Origin: a virus
Reading direction: 5' to 3' (one strand)
IMG/VR virus record: IMGVR_UViG_3300032236_001191
Location: 36,558-100,557 of that record
DNA: 64,000 nucleotides
Below, piece by piece: positions 39,348 to 47,667 of this stretch (position 1 is the first letter of the stretch; each line of letters starts with the position of its first letter). The translations under genes and the position numbers were made by a program. The notes under the pieces are model-generated. The model was not told where the DNA came from. It saw nothing but the letters and a program-made list of their open reading frames with translations, and searched no databases.

Positions 39348-41824
39348 TAGTTACCAAATCTCCTTCGTACGGCGGCGATAACGGTTGTTAACACCAAGAT
39401 TTTTTTAGCTTTCTTACGAGTAATAGGGGACATGTCATTACCGATGTTAGCCATGGCAACGAATGCGTGGTTTAAAGCCTGTACGCCAGGCACTACCGCT
39501 AGGGCCCCAGTAACAGGGGTTTCAATAACGGGTACGGCAACGTCAGGTGCGTTGAATGTTGTTCCGCCTGGTTGTCCGATAAATGTATCAACCAAGGTTA
39601 TCGCATCAGGTGGAATTGGTAGGCCTGAACCAGGTGGTGGTGGGGGTGGAGTTAGCTTTCCATCTTCACCAATTACCTGTGGTTGAGTTTTAGTACCAAA
39701 GAACTCAATGCCACCATTCTCTACGCCTGCTTTATCTTCCTGCACGTGTGGCACGAGAAGTTCTTTTGGAGCTTCTTTAGGTATAGAATCAGGTAGTGAG
39801 TCTGGATTATTAGGAATTAACCCGGGGGTAGAAGATGAGTCTGTGGTGGGATCTGTGGAAGGTGCGGGAGCTGGCTGAGGATCTGGCGCAGCGGGTGGAG
39901 TATCTGCGGGAGTCTGCGGTTCAGGAGCAGGGTCAGGTGCCGGAGTGGGTTTTTCCTCTGGAGCGGGCTCTGGAGCGGGCTCTGGAGCAGGTTCCGGCTT
40001 TGGATCAGCAGTTGGGGCAGGTTCGTCCGCAGGTGCTTGAGCGTCTGGAGCAGGTTCTGAAGGAACAGGGTCCGCTACTGGCACGTCTGGCTGTATCTGA
40101 GGCGCAGGATCGGGTTGTGGAGCTGGAGCAGGAGCTGGAGCAGGCGCAGCAGCTTGTGCAGCAGCGGCAGCAGCAGCTTCTGCAGCAAGACGATCAGCCT
40201 CAGCTTTAGCAGCAGCATCCGCTGCAAGTTTATCATTAACAACAGTTGTAATAGTAGAAACGGTAGATTGTAATGAAGTCTGTACTTGAATTGATTGGTC
40301 TAGGGCTGATTGTGATAGTGAGCTGGCTGTCTGTAAACTGGCTTGGGCGTTCGCTTGTAGAGTTGCTAAAGAAGAACTCTCAGTAACAAGAGTTGCTTCT
40401 GCAGACGTAAGGTTCGCTTGAGCTGTAGCTAGATCCTGCTGTGCCTGATCGTATGTAGCCTGTGCTGCGCTAACAAGTGCGGCATTATCAGAAGCAGCAT
40501 GTACAGCTGCGTTATAGGCATCCCACGCAGCATTTCGTTCTGCAAGCTTTGTATCGTAAGCAGCTTGAGCGGTTACTACTGCTTGAGCTGTAGCTGGTAT
40601 TGCTGCTTGGGCAGCAGCAGCTGCCGCAACTAGGGTTGGATCTTTAGTTGTTACGGTTGCGGCAAAAGCACTAGAACCAGGAGTTGTAAAGTATCCGGTA
40701 CCATCTGCTCTAAAAATAGCCCAACCAAGTGTGCAAGTTGCCCCACCACCATTTTCATAATACCAGATAACAAAGTCTTGCTGCTTATCTGTAGTGGTGT
40801 TGTACATAGGTGAGTATGGGCTCCAAGTAGTTCCTTGGTCTCTCCAGTTATTGATAGCAAGAGCGCCATCAATATACATCATTGAGCCGTCATCTGATGA
40901 GACAGCGTATTTAACTGCGACTGCTTCATCTGGAACTGTAATGGTTCCCTCAAACTTAACAATTACACGATCTGATGGGCCGCCCATAACAGAGCCATTA
41001 CCCCAGTTAAATGCAATATTTGGAACAGTAGTTGTTTTAATTGGGGTTGTATTAGCAGTAGGAAGCGCCGGTGTACGCCCTGTACCAGCATAGACTGTAG
41101 CTTTAATCCCATTAGTTGTAGTAGTAACTGTAGAGGCATCTGCCGCTGCTTGAGCAATAGGGGCTGCAATAACTGCTGCATCTGCCGCTGCTTGTGCGGT
41201 AGTGACTTGGTCATGCAAAGGACCTAGCTCAGAATTTGTATTGTAAAAGTGAACGCATTCAGATCCCTCAGCACACGCTGCAGCCGCATCTAGGGCTGGT
41301 TGAGCATCTTGAGCAGATGTTAAATCTGTTTGGGCTGAAGTAACGGTGGATGTTGCTACAGCAACTTCATCAGTCTTTGCTGCCACAGTTGCTGTGGCTG
41401 ATTCAACTACTGCGATCTGAGCTGTTACAGATTCTTGTGCTTGTTGGGCTATAACTATGGCCGTAGTAGCATCCGTTATAGTGGCCTTAGCAGCCGTTAC
41501 AAGGGCTGTAGAGGACTCAATAGCGGCAGTTGCTACTGTGTTGCTCTCCACATAGCTAAGCTTCTCAGGGGTATCTACAATCGCTTTTACAGCGGTATCG
41601 GCTGCAGCTGTTGCAGAATCAATATTATTTTGGGCAGCGGTAACCTGGGAAATTGCTGTACTTAAAGCATCAGCTACTGTAACTACCGCTGTAGAGGTGT
41701 CTAGTGCTGGGGCAATGACGACCTGATCTGTTGTAAGTTCATCTGCGTGTGCAGTTAATTGTGTGCCTAACAAATAAAGAAATAGTACGAGGATTAGTTC
41801 TACGAATAATCGTAGTTTTCTTAT
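39347..41824 (-). CDS. Secreted PA14-domain surface protein, AUA start
   Basis: 825 residues if translation starts at ATA 41822-41824, eight bases after GGAG (41833-41836). This adds IRKLRLFVELILVLFLYLLG-type signal peptide with a clear TAHA cleavage site; the only in-frame classical start, TTG 41771, destroys it. After an Ala/Thr-rich coiled-coil-like region there is a PA14 domain (about residues 235-365, with FNWGNGSVMGG, YAVSSDDGSMMYIDG), then another Ala-rich coil and a Pro/Asp/Glu-rich linker. It ends in a short hydrophobic segment with Arg tail. It probably acts at the cell surface and may bind glycans or peptidoglycan. Confidence 0.7.
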   Translation of the reverse strand: MRKLRLFVELILVLFLYLLGTQLTAHADELTTDQVVIAPALDTSTAVVTVADALSTAISQVTAAQNNIDSATAAADTAVKAIVDTPEKLSYVESNTVATAAIESSTALVTAAKATITDATTAIVIAQQAQESVTAQIAVVESATATVAAKTDEVAVATSTVTSAQTDLTSAQDAQPALDAAAACAEGSECVHFYNTNSELGPLHDQVTTAQAAADAAVIAAPIAQAAADASTVTTTTNGIKATVYAGTGRTPALPTANTTPIKTTTVPNIAFNWGNGSVMGGPSDRVIVKFEGTITVPDEAVAVKYAVSSDDGSMMYIDGALAINNWRDQGTTWSPYSPMYNTTTDKQQDFVIWYYENGGGATCTLGWAIFRADGTGYFTTPGSSAFAATVTTKDPTLVAAAAAAQAAIPATAQAVVTAQAAYDTKLAERNAAWDAYNAAVHAASDNAALVSAAQATYDQAQQDLATAQANLTSAEATLVTESSSLATLQANAQASLQTASSLSQSALDQSIQVQTSLQSTVSTITTVVNDKLAADAAAKAEADRLAAEAAAAAAAQAAAPAPAPAPAPQPDPAPQIQPDVPVADPVPSEPAPDAQAPADEPAPTADPKPEPAPEPAPEPAPEEKPTPAPDPAPEPQTPADTPPAAPDPQPAPAPSTDPTTDSSSTPGLIPNNPDSLPDSIPKEAPKELLVPHVQEDKAGVENGGIEFFGTKTQPQVIGEDGKLTPPPPPPGSGLPIPPDAITLVDTFIGQPGGTTFNAPDVAVPVIETPVTGALAVVPGVQALNHAFVAMANIGNDMSPITRKKAKKILVLTTVIAAVRRRFGN

Positions 41825-41841
41825 TTGAGGGTCTCCTTTAG

Positions 41842-41855
41842 ACTATGCCCATAGT
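41842..41855. promoter_or_regulatory. Palindrome ACTATG-CC-CATAGT (operator site 1)
   Basis: Perfect inverted repeat in the divergent region between the PA14/lysis operon and the plus-strand membrane operon, starting 3 bases beyond the PA14 Shine-Dalgarno sequence. On the minus strand a TTGTCA (-35-like) lies upstream. The same palindrome recurs at 58519 and 62942. Confidence 0.6.
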
Positions 41856-41924
41856 TTAACATGACAAGGTGTATTTTTACAGGCATAGTTACACCATTCG
41901 TAACTACATACCCGGAGACTGCCC

Positions 41925-42179
41925 GTGACCACAGCCGATAAATGGAATATTGTTTCTGGTGTAATTGCCCTATTAGCTTTTGCTGGTGCAATTGGTCACT
42001 GGGTCATCAAGAAGTATCTGGCAGAGTTAAAGCCAAATCATGGAAGCTCATTGCATGACAAGGTTACTCTTGAAGTAATTCCACTTCTAAAAGAACTCCG
42101 AGTTAACCAAGTAGAGATTAAGTCTCAAGTTGACAAGCTAGAAGGAAGATTCGAACAGCACGTCGAAGAAGGGTTCTAA
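41925..42179 (+). CDS. Membrane-anchored coiled-coil protein
   Basis: 84 residues from GTG. One transmembrane helix (about 9-27, IVSGVIALLAFAGAIGHWV) and a coiled coil (LLKELRVNQVEIKSQVDKLEGRFEQHVEE). Arrangement and length fit the small membrane-linked proteins beside holins in actinophages. First gene of a three-gene membrane operon; stop and next start overlap. Confidence 0.6.
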   Translation: MTTADKWNIVSGVIALLAFAGAIGHWVIKKYLAELKPNHGSSLHDKVTLEVIPLLKELRVNQVEIKSQVDKLEGRFEQHVEEGF

Positions 42180-42496
42180 TGTTTCAACGCCTTTCCGATC
42201 TAGCTGCCGAACATTTTGGTAAGCCAGCCTTTATCATCTTTCATCTTTGTTTATGGACCACCTGGTTCTTTATCGAACCATACCCCTTTCTATTTTTAAC
42301 ACTAATAGTTTCCCTTGAATCTATCCTCCTTTCTGGGTTGATCCTAAATGCCACCAACCGTCAAGGTGAGCTTGACCGTTTAAAAGCTCGTGAAGATTTT
42401 GACGTAGACATGGCAACATTGGAAGTTTCAGAGCAAATTCTTGCTATACTTAAGGCAGGGGAAAAAACCCCCCTTAATAACAAGGAGAACGAATGA
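42179..42496 (+). CDS. DUF1003 family membrane protein
   Basis: 105 residues with two helices: FIIFHLCLWTTWFFIEPYPFLFLTLIVSLESILLSGLILNATNRQGELDR-like pattern (LCLWTTWFFIEPYPF and VSLESILLSGLILNA), the DUF1003 signature. The N-terminus is a short cytoplasmic segment; the C-terminal tail is charged. The function of this family is unknown; in phages it is encoded next to lysis genes. Confidence 0.75.
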   Translation: MFQRLSDLAAEHFGKPAFIIFHLCLWTTWFFIEPYPFLFLTLIVSLESILLSGLILNATNRQGELDRLKAREDFDVDMATLEVSEQILAILKAGEKTPLNNKENE

Positions 42497-42684
42497 ACAA
42501 GCAGATCCAAGCAGTACTAGCCTCATATGGCCGTACAGCATTCTCAGCAGTCCTAGCTATGTACCTAGCTGGAAATCACGATGGTAAGGCTCTTGCAAGC
42601 GCAGCTATTGCCGCTGTAGCAGGCCCACTACTACGTGCTTTGAACCCGAAGGATGCCGCTTTCGGAGTCGGTGCATCCAAGTAA
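42493..42684 (+). CDS. Holin-like protein
   Basis: 63 residues with an ATGA overlap. A mostly Ala-rich amphipathic/hydrophobic profile: SYGRTAFSAVLAMYLAG and ASAAIAAVAGPLLRAL, a small two-helix pattern seen in phage holins. Preceded by AAGGAG. It is followed by a terminator hairpin. Confidence 0.6.
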   Translation: MNKQIQAVLASYGRTAFSAVLAMYLAGNHDGKALASAAIAAVAGPLLRALNPKDAAFGVGASK

Positions 42685-42700
42685 AAGCATTATTGTAATA

Positions 42701-42723
42701 GGCGGGGGGTATATCCTCCCGCC
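42701..42723 (+). terminator. Terminator-like hairpin
   Basis: GGCGGG...CCCGCC with an inner extended pair, followed by TCTTGCATTT. Ends the membrane operon; a TATTAT box lies downstream before the next gene. Confidence 0.6.
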
Positions 42724-42767
42724 TCTTGCATTTATAGGGTATTATAAGAAGGTCAAAGGAGCAAAAT

Positions 42768-42986
42768 ATGAAGTGTGTAATTTGCGGCACAGCCGCTGAA
42801 TTCATCGTAGAAAACCCTGGCGCTGCAGACGCAGCATACTGCGATAAAGATTTGCCATGGGTTGTCGATCGTAAACTTGACATGGGCGAACGTCTTAAGA
42901 AGTATTACGTCAAAAAAGAAGCTAAAAAAGAAGAGACAGTAAAAGCAGAACCTGCTAAGGAAGCGCCAGTAGACAAGGCTGAGTAA
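42768..42986 (+). CDS. Zinc-binding small protein with charged tail
   Basis: 72 residues. MKCVICGTAAEFIV and a further Cys in AAYCDKDLPW give a CxxC...C half-ribbon; the last 30 residues are Lys/Glu repeats. AAAGGAG precedes the ATG. Opens a long run of small proteins. Confidence 0.6.
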   Translation: MKCVICGTAAEFIVENPGAADAAYCDKDLPWVVDRKLDMGERLKKYYVKKEAKKEETVKAEPAKEAPVDKAE

Positions 42987-43528
42987 TGCCATCCTCACAT
43001 CAAAACTGGCAATACCTGGGAGCCAGTGGATATTTAGGTGCATACGCTACTACAGGTGGTGGCGGTACTCCAGTTGTTCCTCGCAACGACATGGATTACT
43101 TACGCCTGGGCGTAGGTAAAGCACCTCAAGCAGAATATCCAGATGGCTATCTTGGAACCATTCGCTCTCGTCGTGATGACCGTGGTCGTCCAGCTTCAGT
43201 TTCAGATACAGTATTAGATTCACTAAAGGCACGACAAAACCAACGTGGTTACCAGCGTGGTGTGCACAAAGGTGAACGTATTGATCCAGGCGAATATTTA
43301 TGGCCAAGTGGTTTAGAGCCAGATCGTAGACTTCGTGCTCGTGTAAAAGAAGCAGATCAAGATGGCGTTTTAGTTATGAATGTTAATAGAAATGCTCCAG
43401 TTGTAAATCTAGCTCCTGCCCCACACCTTGTTAACGATGGTAAGGCAAATGTTTCAGCTAGCGTACCTGCAGAATTTAATCCCCGTTCTAACCAAGCATT
43501 CCGACACTTGAAACCGTTGTGGCAATAA
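42986..43528 (+). CDS. Unknown protein, possibly virion-associated
   Basis: 180 residues, Gly/Tyr-rich N-terminus (YLGASGYLGAYATTGGGG), then basic Arg/Gln segments (SRRDDRGRPASVSD, ARQNQRGYQRGVH) and a Pro-rich C-terminus. No motif. Overlaps the previous gene by one base (TAATG). Composition fits a structural or DNA-associated protein; assignment is open. Confidence 0.45.
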   Translation: MPSSHQNWQYLGASGYLGAYATTGGGGTPVVPRNDMDYLRLGVGKAPQAEYPDGYLGTIRSRRDDRGRPASVSDTVLDSLKARQNQRGYQRGVHKGERIDPGEYLWPSGLEPDRRLRARVKEADQDGVLVMNVNRNAPVVNLAPAPHLVNDGKANVSASVPAEFNPRSNQAFRHLKPLWQ

Positions 43529-43800
43529 TGAATAACTCTAATGATGACCGTCTTATTAACCATAGAGAAGTAGCTAAGATTCTAGGTATACATCCAGGAT
43601 CTGTACATCGCTATGTTTCTAATGGTTTGATTCCTGATGAAGCTTATATTCGTCTTCCAAGTGGTGCACGTCAAACCGGTAACACCCCCAATGGGCGTGG
43701 AAATATGATTAGGTTTTGGCACTCTAAAATTTTAAAAGTACAAGAAGATGCTTCTAGAAAAGGCAACCTTGGTATTGGACAAGAAGAGGGAAGAAAATAA
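43528..43800 (+). CDS. MerR/excisionase-type helix-turn-helix protein
   Basis: 90 residues from ATG overlapping the previous TAA. NHREVAKILGIHPGSVHRYVSNGLIPD is a clear winged helix-turn-helix of the excisionase/MerR type. The rest is Gly/Lys-rich. It could regulate this cluster or bind packaged DNA. Confidence 0.7.
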   Translation: MNNSNDDRLINHREVAKILGIHPGSVHRYVSNGLIPDEAYIRLPSGARQTGNTPNGRGNMIRFWHSKILKVQEDASRKGNLGIGQEEGRK

Positions 43801-44150
43801 TGCAATCACAAGATGGCATCTATGACCATACTAAAGGTCGTCCCATCATCGACAACGGCCCAGAGATCCGGTATGACTGGATGGGACCTTTTGCTGATAC
43901 TCAAGAAGCGTTGATTACCCGAGCTGTTCGCTCCGTAACAATGCCGGCAACTATGATCCAAGATTTAGTTCGCCCACCCCTACCAAATGTTCAGCTATTC
44001 CCACCACGCTTTGGCTACCGCACTCGTGCTTTGGGATTAAATGACGTTTTGGATGTTAATATTGAATTCCAGCCTACCCGCACTGATTTTAGCCAGTCTC
44101 CAGGTTCATACCAGGGAACTAGCCGCAACGTCTCAGAAAGCGTCTGGTAA
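43800..44150 (+). CDS. Unknown protein
   Basis: 116 residues, with RYDWMGPFADTQEALITRAV and IQDLVRPPLPNVQLFPPRFGY, Pro-rich and without known motif. TAATG overlaps both neighbours, so it is translated with them. Its C-terminal SPGSYQGTSRNVSESVW is polar. Confidence 0.45.
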   Translation: MQSQDGIYDHTKGRPIIDNGPEIRYDWMGPFADTQEALITRAVRSVTMPATMIQDLVRPPLPNVQLFPPRFGYRTRALGLNDVLDVNIEFQPTRTDFSQSPGSYQGTSRNVSESVW

Positions 44151-44332
44151 TGGCTGAGGATATCTCTACAGATACCTTCTATGAGGGTAGCCAAATCTGC
44201 CGCAAATGTGGTAAGCTTATGAGTCCCCTAGAGGTTATGTACATGGACGGCAATGTCTGTACCGAGTGCAGAAATCTTCGGTTTAAGGCTCACATAAAGA
44301 GCGGAATGGGAGATACTTACACCCGTGATTAA
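44150..44332 (+). CDS. Small zinc ribbon
   Basis: 60 residues: ICRKCGKLMSPLEV and NVCTECRNLRF form CxxC-x(17)-CxxC. A compact zinc ribbon with a Lys-containing tail. Role unknown. Confidence 0.65.
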   Translation: MAEDISTDTFYEGSQICRKCGKLMSPLEVMYMDGNVCTECRNLRFKAHIKSGMGDTYTRD

Positions 44333-44486
44333 GAAGAAATCCGTTTTAACAGGTTCGCTAGCTAAGGCTGATCCTTTGAAGAGGGCTAAGGTAGTCCCAA
44401 TCAAAGTTAAGACTATGGCAAGTGTTGCCAAAGAACAAGAAGCTATCAAGCTTAAGAAAAAGAAACCGGCAGGTAAGAAGAAGTGA
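44325..44486 (+). CDS. Small Lys-rich protein, GTG start
   Basis: 53 residues starting at GTG inside the previous gene. Basic (KKKSVLTGSLAKADPLKRAKVV), with a Lys tail. The following gene starts at GTG 44483, overlapping its stop. Its length is below the usual annotation threshold, but the overlap chain supports it. Confidence 0.5.
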   Translation: MIKKKSVLTGSLAKADPLKRAKVVPIKVKTMASVAKEQEAIKLKKKKPAGKKK

Positions 44487-44674
44487 AGATTCTAGGAATT
44501 ACCTCAATGCCTCGCAGAGAAGGTCGTGCGGAACGCCGTGCAAAGTCTTCTCGTGCTACTGAGCTTGGTATTGCCGGACACCAAGCAGCTATGGCTGCGC
44601 TTAAGCCACAAGAAATGGTTCGAGCACACGTACCAACATCAGATTTTGCAGAAGATACCGAGAGGAAACAATAA
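44483..44674 (+). CDS. Small Arg-rich protein
   Basis: 63 residues from GTG. RREGRAERRAKSSRATELG, then helical and acidic C-terminus. No known fold. It ends in ATAATG with the next start. Confidence 0.5.
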   Translation: MKILGITSMPRREGRAERRAKSSRATELGIAGHQAAMAALKPQEMVRAHVPTSDFAEDTERKQ

Positions 44675-44952
44675 TGGCAGTTAATGAATCACGTTCACTA
44701 ACAAAAAGCTTAGCTGACGGAGCAACCGACGGTAAGTACCGTAAGGTTCGCCCTAACACAGAGGTAGCACGTGGTATGGGAGACGAACTCGTCTCAGCTA
44801 ACCGCCGTGGCCTACACCCATATTGGAACTATGATTATATTGAACAGGAAGCAGCTGTAAAGGTAGCTCCTGGATCAATGGACAAAGCTTCAGCTGGCCG
44901 TGCCGCTGGTGCAGACCGTATGTTTGATAACGAAATGGGCGCTAACTACTAA
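44674..44952 (+). CDS. Unknown protein with MGAxY C-terminus
   Basis: 92 residues. N-terminus NESRSLTKSLADGATDGKYR, then WNYDYIEQEAAVKVAPGSM, ending in ADRMFDNEMGANY. The terminal motif is shared with the protein at 36089, which suggests a common recruitment signal, for example into the capsid. Inference. Confidence 0.5.
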   Translation: MAVNESRSLTKSLADGATDGKYRKVRPNTEVARGMGDELVSANRRGLHPYWNYDYIEQEAAVKVAPGSMDKASAGRAAGADRMFDNEMGANY

Positions 44953-45332
44953 TGGCTGACGACGGCAAGAAGAAATCGCTTAAAGACAAGCTGAAGTCTT
45001 CTCCTGCCGCAAAACAACTTAAAGAAGAAGGACCTATGAAGGTCGCTAAAACTTTAGGTAGCTTAGCTAAAGAAGGCATGGGCGAAGTAAAAGACAAAGT
45101 CCTAGATACTATTATGCCTTTAGATAATACCCACATGCAAACTCGTCAAGGACATTTTGAGCAAGCACATGACATTGCTGTTCGTGGGGAAGATGTACCA
45201 CACGCTGAAGGTATGATCCACACATATCATTCTAATGGTATGAGTGCAGGAACTTTCAGAGATGGAAATGTAAGCTCTATCATGAATGGCTTTGCAAATA
45301 GAGCTCGTAAGCTACCACCGGAAGGTTACTAA
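44952..45332 (+). CDS. Unknown basic-helical protein
   Basis: 126 residues. A Lys-rich N-terminal segment (GKKKSLKDKLKSSPAAKQLKEE), then a helix-rich middle, and a His/Gly C-terminus (HTYHSNGMSAGTFRDGN). No motif recognised. Adjacent genes overlap or touch. Confidence 0.45.
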   Translation: MADDGKKKSLKDKLKSSPAAKQLKEEGPMKVAKTLGSLAKEGMGEVKDKVLDTIMPLDNTHMQTRQGHFEQAHDIAVRGEDVPHAEGMIHTYHSNGMSAGTFRDGNVSSIMNGFANRARKLPPEGY

Positions 45333-45333
45333 T

Positions 45334-45582
45334 ATGGCTACCCCACCACGTAGAGAATTTCGTCGTCCACCTGTACGCATGCGTAAAACAAACTGTGCTC
45401 CAGGTGAGAACTGCAATAATTGTTACCGCTGCGGTGTAGAAGCTGATATTGCACGTCGTGCTGCACTTCCTGCAGATCATCCAGAGCATGCTATTGATGA
45501 TAGCGATACTACTGGAACTATGGGCATTCGTGATAACGCTGCTTTAAGAAAGAACGCAACAGAGCTCAGAAACGGTAAGTAA
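45334..45582 (+). CDS. Small Cys-cluster protein
   Basis: 82 residues from ATG 45334; a longer frame from 45286 overlaps the upstream gene. A Cys cluster KTNCAPGENCNNCYRCG (four Cys) suggests a single metal site. Ends in a basic helix. Confidence 0.55.
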   Translation: MATPPRREFRRPPVRMRKTNCAPGENCNNCYRCGVEADIARRAALPADHPEHAIDDSDTTGTMGIRDNAALRKNATELRNGK

Positions 45583-45584
45583 TC

Positions 45585-46667
45585 ATGGCGCAAGATGAAG
45601 ACTACCATGTTGATCCCGAAGATAGTACTGAGATATCTAGCACCTCACTAGTACAAAGAAAACCTAAATTAACTCGCACACGCCGTGTTATCCCTGAAAG
45701 TTTTTCAGAACGTCAAGAACCTTGCTATAACTGCGACGAATGCGATAGCGGTAATCCGGAAAGCTGTACAAAACCAATTAAGGTTTTAACACATAAGCCC
45801 GAACAAGTTGCTAACAGCTTAACTCATTTACATGATGATATTGCTCGCAGCCATAAATCAACTATTAACTGTGAATTTTCAGCCCCTGGTTCAGCAGGCC
45901 ACACCGGTAAGGCAACCCACTTTGTTCGTTTACCTGGGCAACCTCGTGAAGGAACTTGGGCCGTATGTACTGGACACGCAAAAGAAGTTTCTGCTGCAGC
46001 ATCCAGAAAAGGCGAACATGATCAGCTAGACATCAAGCCTATTAATATTCGCCATGTTCGTTCATGGAAAATACTTCAAGCTCAAAATAGAGAAGAAGTA
46101 AGAACATACCTAGAGGCAGCCCTTCGCTCTCAAGGTATGCGTGGAGAAGATGAGCTTTTTGCTCCAAAGGGCCCTGGTGGTCGTAAACCTCACGTTGCAC
46201 CACCTTCTGGTGGAACCTTTGTTAATCCTTCCGGTTCTGGTGCACCACTCATGTCTGAGGAAGAGGCTGCAGACTATAATAGTGCACGTGAAAAAGACAA
46301 AATTGCAACTGGTAAAAAACCTCCTGAGTATAATCTTAGTAAGCAACCTAGGGGAGTTTACATAGGCAACAAAGCTTCTAAGTCTAGAGTAGACGATCCC
46401 TCAGAAGGTAAGAAAAAGCATAGAGGTGGTTTTACCAAGCCTGAGGATATCGAAGGTGATTCAAGCGTAGCTATAACCATCTCTGGATGGAAACCACGCC
46501 CTAGCCGTTTAGATAGAGCACTTGAAACGGTTGGTGAGGAACATGCTGAGCGTGCTATCATTGCGTTTAATCAATCACGACAGGCTCGCAAACAACAGGC
46601 TATTCAGCAAAGAAAAAATCAAGAATTTGGTCTAGGAAGTGGCACGAGACGGGAACTGGAAGACTAA
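45585..46667 (+). CDS. Unknown 360-residue protein with Cys clusters
   Basis: Contains CYNCDECDSGNPESC (four Cys) near residue 47 and further Cys/His (INCEFSAPGSAGHTGKATH, WAVCTGHAKE) near 95-130. The latter looks like a second zinc or Fe-S site. The C-terminal half is Lys/Arg/Pro-rich. Probably a DNA- or RNA-related protein; no family recognised. Largest unassigned protein of the block. Confidence 0.45.
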   Translation: MAQDEDYHVDPEDSTEISSTSLVQRKPKLTRTRRVIPESFSERQEPCYNCDECDSGNPESCTKPIKVLTHKPEQVANSLTHLHDDIARSHKSTINCEFSAPGSAGHTGKATHFVRLPGQPREGTWAVCTGHAKEVSAAASRKGEHDQLDIKPINIRHVRSWKILQAQNREEVRTYLEAALRSQGMRGEDELFAPKGPGGRKPHVAPPSGGTFVNPSGSGAPLMSEEEAADYNSAREKDKIATGKKPPEYNLSKQPRGVYIGNKASKSRVDDPSEGKKKHRGGFTKPEDIEGDSSVAITISGWKPRPSRLDRALETVGEEHAERAIIAFNQSRQARKQQAIQQRKNQEFGLGSGTRRELED

Positions 46668-46708
46668 TCTGTAGTAAGATAGTACAGTAAATCTTTCGGA
46701 GGAGCAAT

Positions 46709-47290
46709 ATGTCTATTCCCATTCTTGGGCAGGGAAACAACCCTGCTGACCAAGGCACGTACACAGAAATCAAGGACGATGGTCCTAAGATTCGCCTGCT
46801 TTATTGCTATAACTGTAAAACTATTGAGGAGATCCCTGACTTTGAGGGTAATCCAGATGATGACGTTATGCTACAGGTACTTGTAGAACGTCATGAATCT
46901 GCTGGCATTCCTCACACAGGCTTCCTTGCAAAGATTGGTTTAAAAACCTATTCACGCCCTGAAGTTAAGAAGCAAGTTATTGAAAACCTACGAAATAAAG
47001 TGGGTGGAGGTCTTGCTGATATTGACCCTGATTATTATACAACTAAAGCAACATTTTACGATGATGCTATGAAGTGTTTTTCAGAACACTTAAGACCAAC
47101 CGAAGGATGTGGGGACTGGCGAGCAAAAAACAAGCGCCTAGTTCCAAAAAACACAGCAGAGTTACGTAAGGAAATAGGCCTAGTTAGTGCTTCTAAATCA
47201 GCAAGTACTAACGTCTTCCTTTGTGACTTCTGTCCAGTAAAAACCCATATGGTAACTCAGCAGCGCAAAGCTGCTGGCCTATACGAATAA
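46709..47290 (+). CDS. Unknown zinc-binding protein
   Basis: 193 residues. LYCYNCKTIEEIP near residue 30 and FLCDFCPVKTHMV near the end are two CxxC pairs; DDAMKCFSEHLRPTEGCGDW gives additional Cys. An own promoter is likely upstream (about 46668-46705). A GGAGGAG site precedes the ATG. Homologues occur in other actinophages without a known role, as far as I recognise. Confidence 0.5.
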   Translation: MSIPILGQGNNPADQGTYTEIKDDGPKIRLLYCYNCKTIEEIPDFEGNPDDDVMLQVLVERHESAGIPHTGFLAKIGLKTYSRPEVKKQVIENLRNKVGGGLADIDPDYYTTKATFYDDAMKCFSEHLRPTEGCGDWRAKNKRLVPKNTAELRKEIGLVSASKSASTNVFLCDFCPVKTHMVTQQRKAAGLYE

Positions 47291-47300
47291 GGAGCAATAA

Positions 47301-47624
47301 ATGACTGACGAGTCTACAGCTACAGTAGAAGACGCAACAATCATCGGAACTGATGGGCAACCAGAAGTAGATCTTCCAAAGATCAAAGCGGGATTTGTTG
47401 TCCTCTTTGACCAAGATGGAACTATGTATATTGAACGCAATAAGGCAGCAATTGCTGGTGTAGAAGTTGAACGTGACGCTACTCTTATTGAAGTTCGCCG
47501 TTATGCACAGGAAATCATCTTCGACCTTGCAGCACAGGCAGCCGCTGAATATACCAGCCTTCGCCTAGCACCTCAAGCTTCCCAGGTACCTCTAACAGAG
47601 GCACCAGCACCAACAGAAGCCTAA
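47301..47624 (+). CDS. Unknown acidic protein
   Basis: 107 residues, acidic and Ala-rich with an extended middle (AGFVVLFDQDGTMYIERN) and a coiled-coil-prone C-terminal half (LIEVRRYAQEIIFDLAAQAAAEYTSL). The C-terminal 15 residues are Pro/Ala/Thr. Spaced 10 bases from its neighbour with GGAG. No function known. Confidence 0.45.
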   Translation: MTDESTATVEDATIIGTDGQPEVDLPKIKAGFVVLFDQDGTMYIERNKAAIAGVEVERDATLIEVRRYAQEIIFDLAAQAAAEYTSLRLAPQASQVPLTEAPAPTEA

Positions 47625-47667
47625 TTATGTAGAGACGTAACGACCATTCATAGGGGAGAATAAGCGC

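Noticed and set aside
40794-41093. Antisense ORFs opposite the PA14 protein
   Set aside because: Shadow frames of a repetitive Ala/Pro-rich gene.
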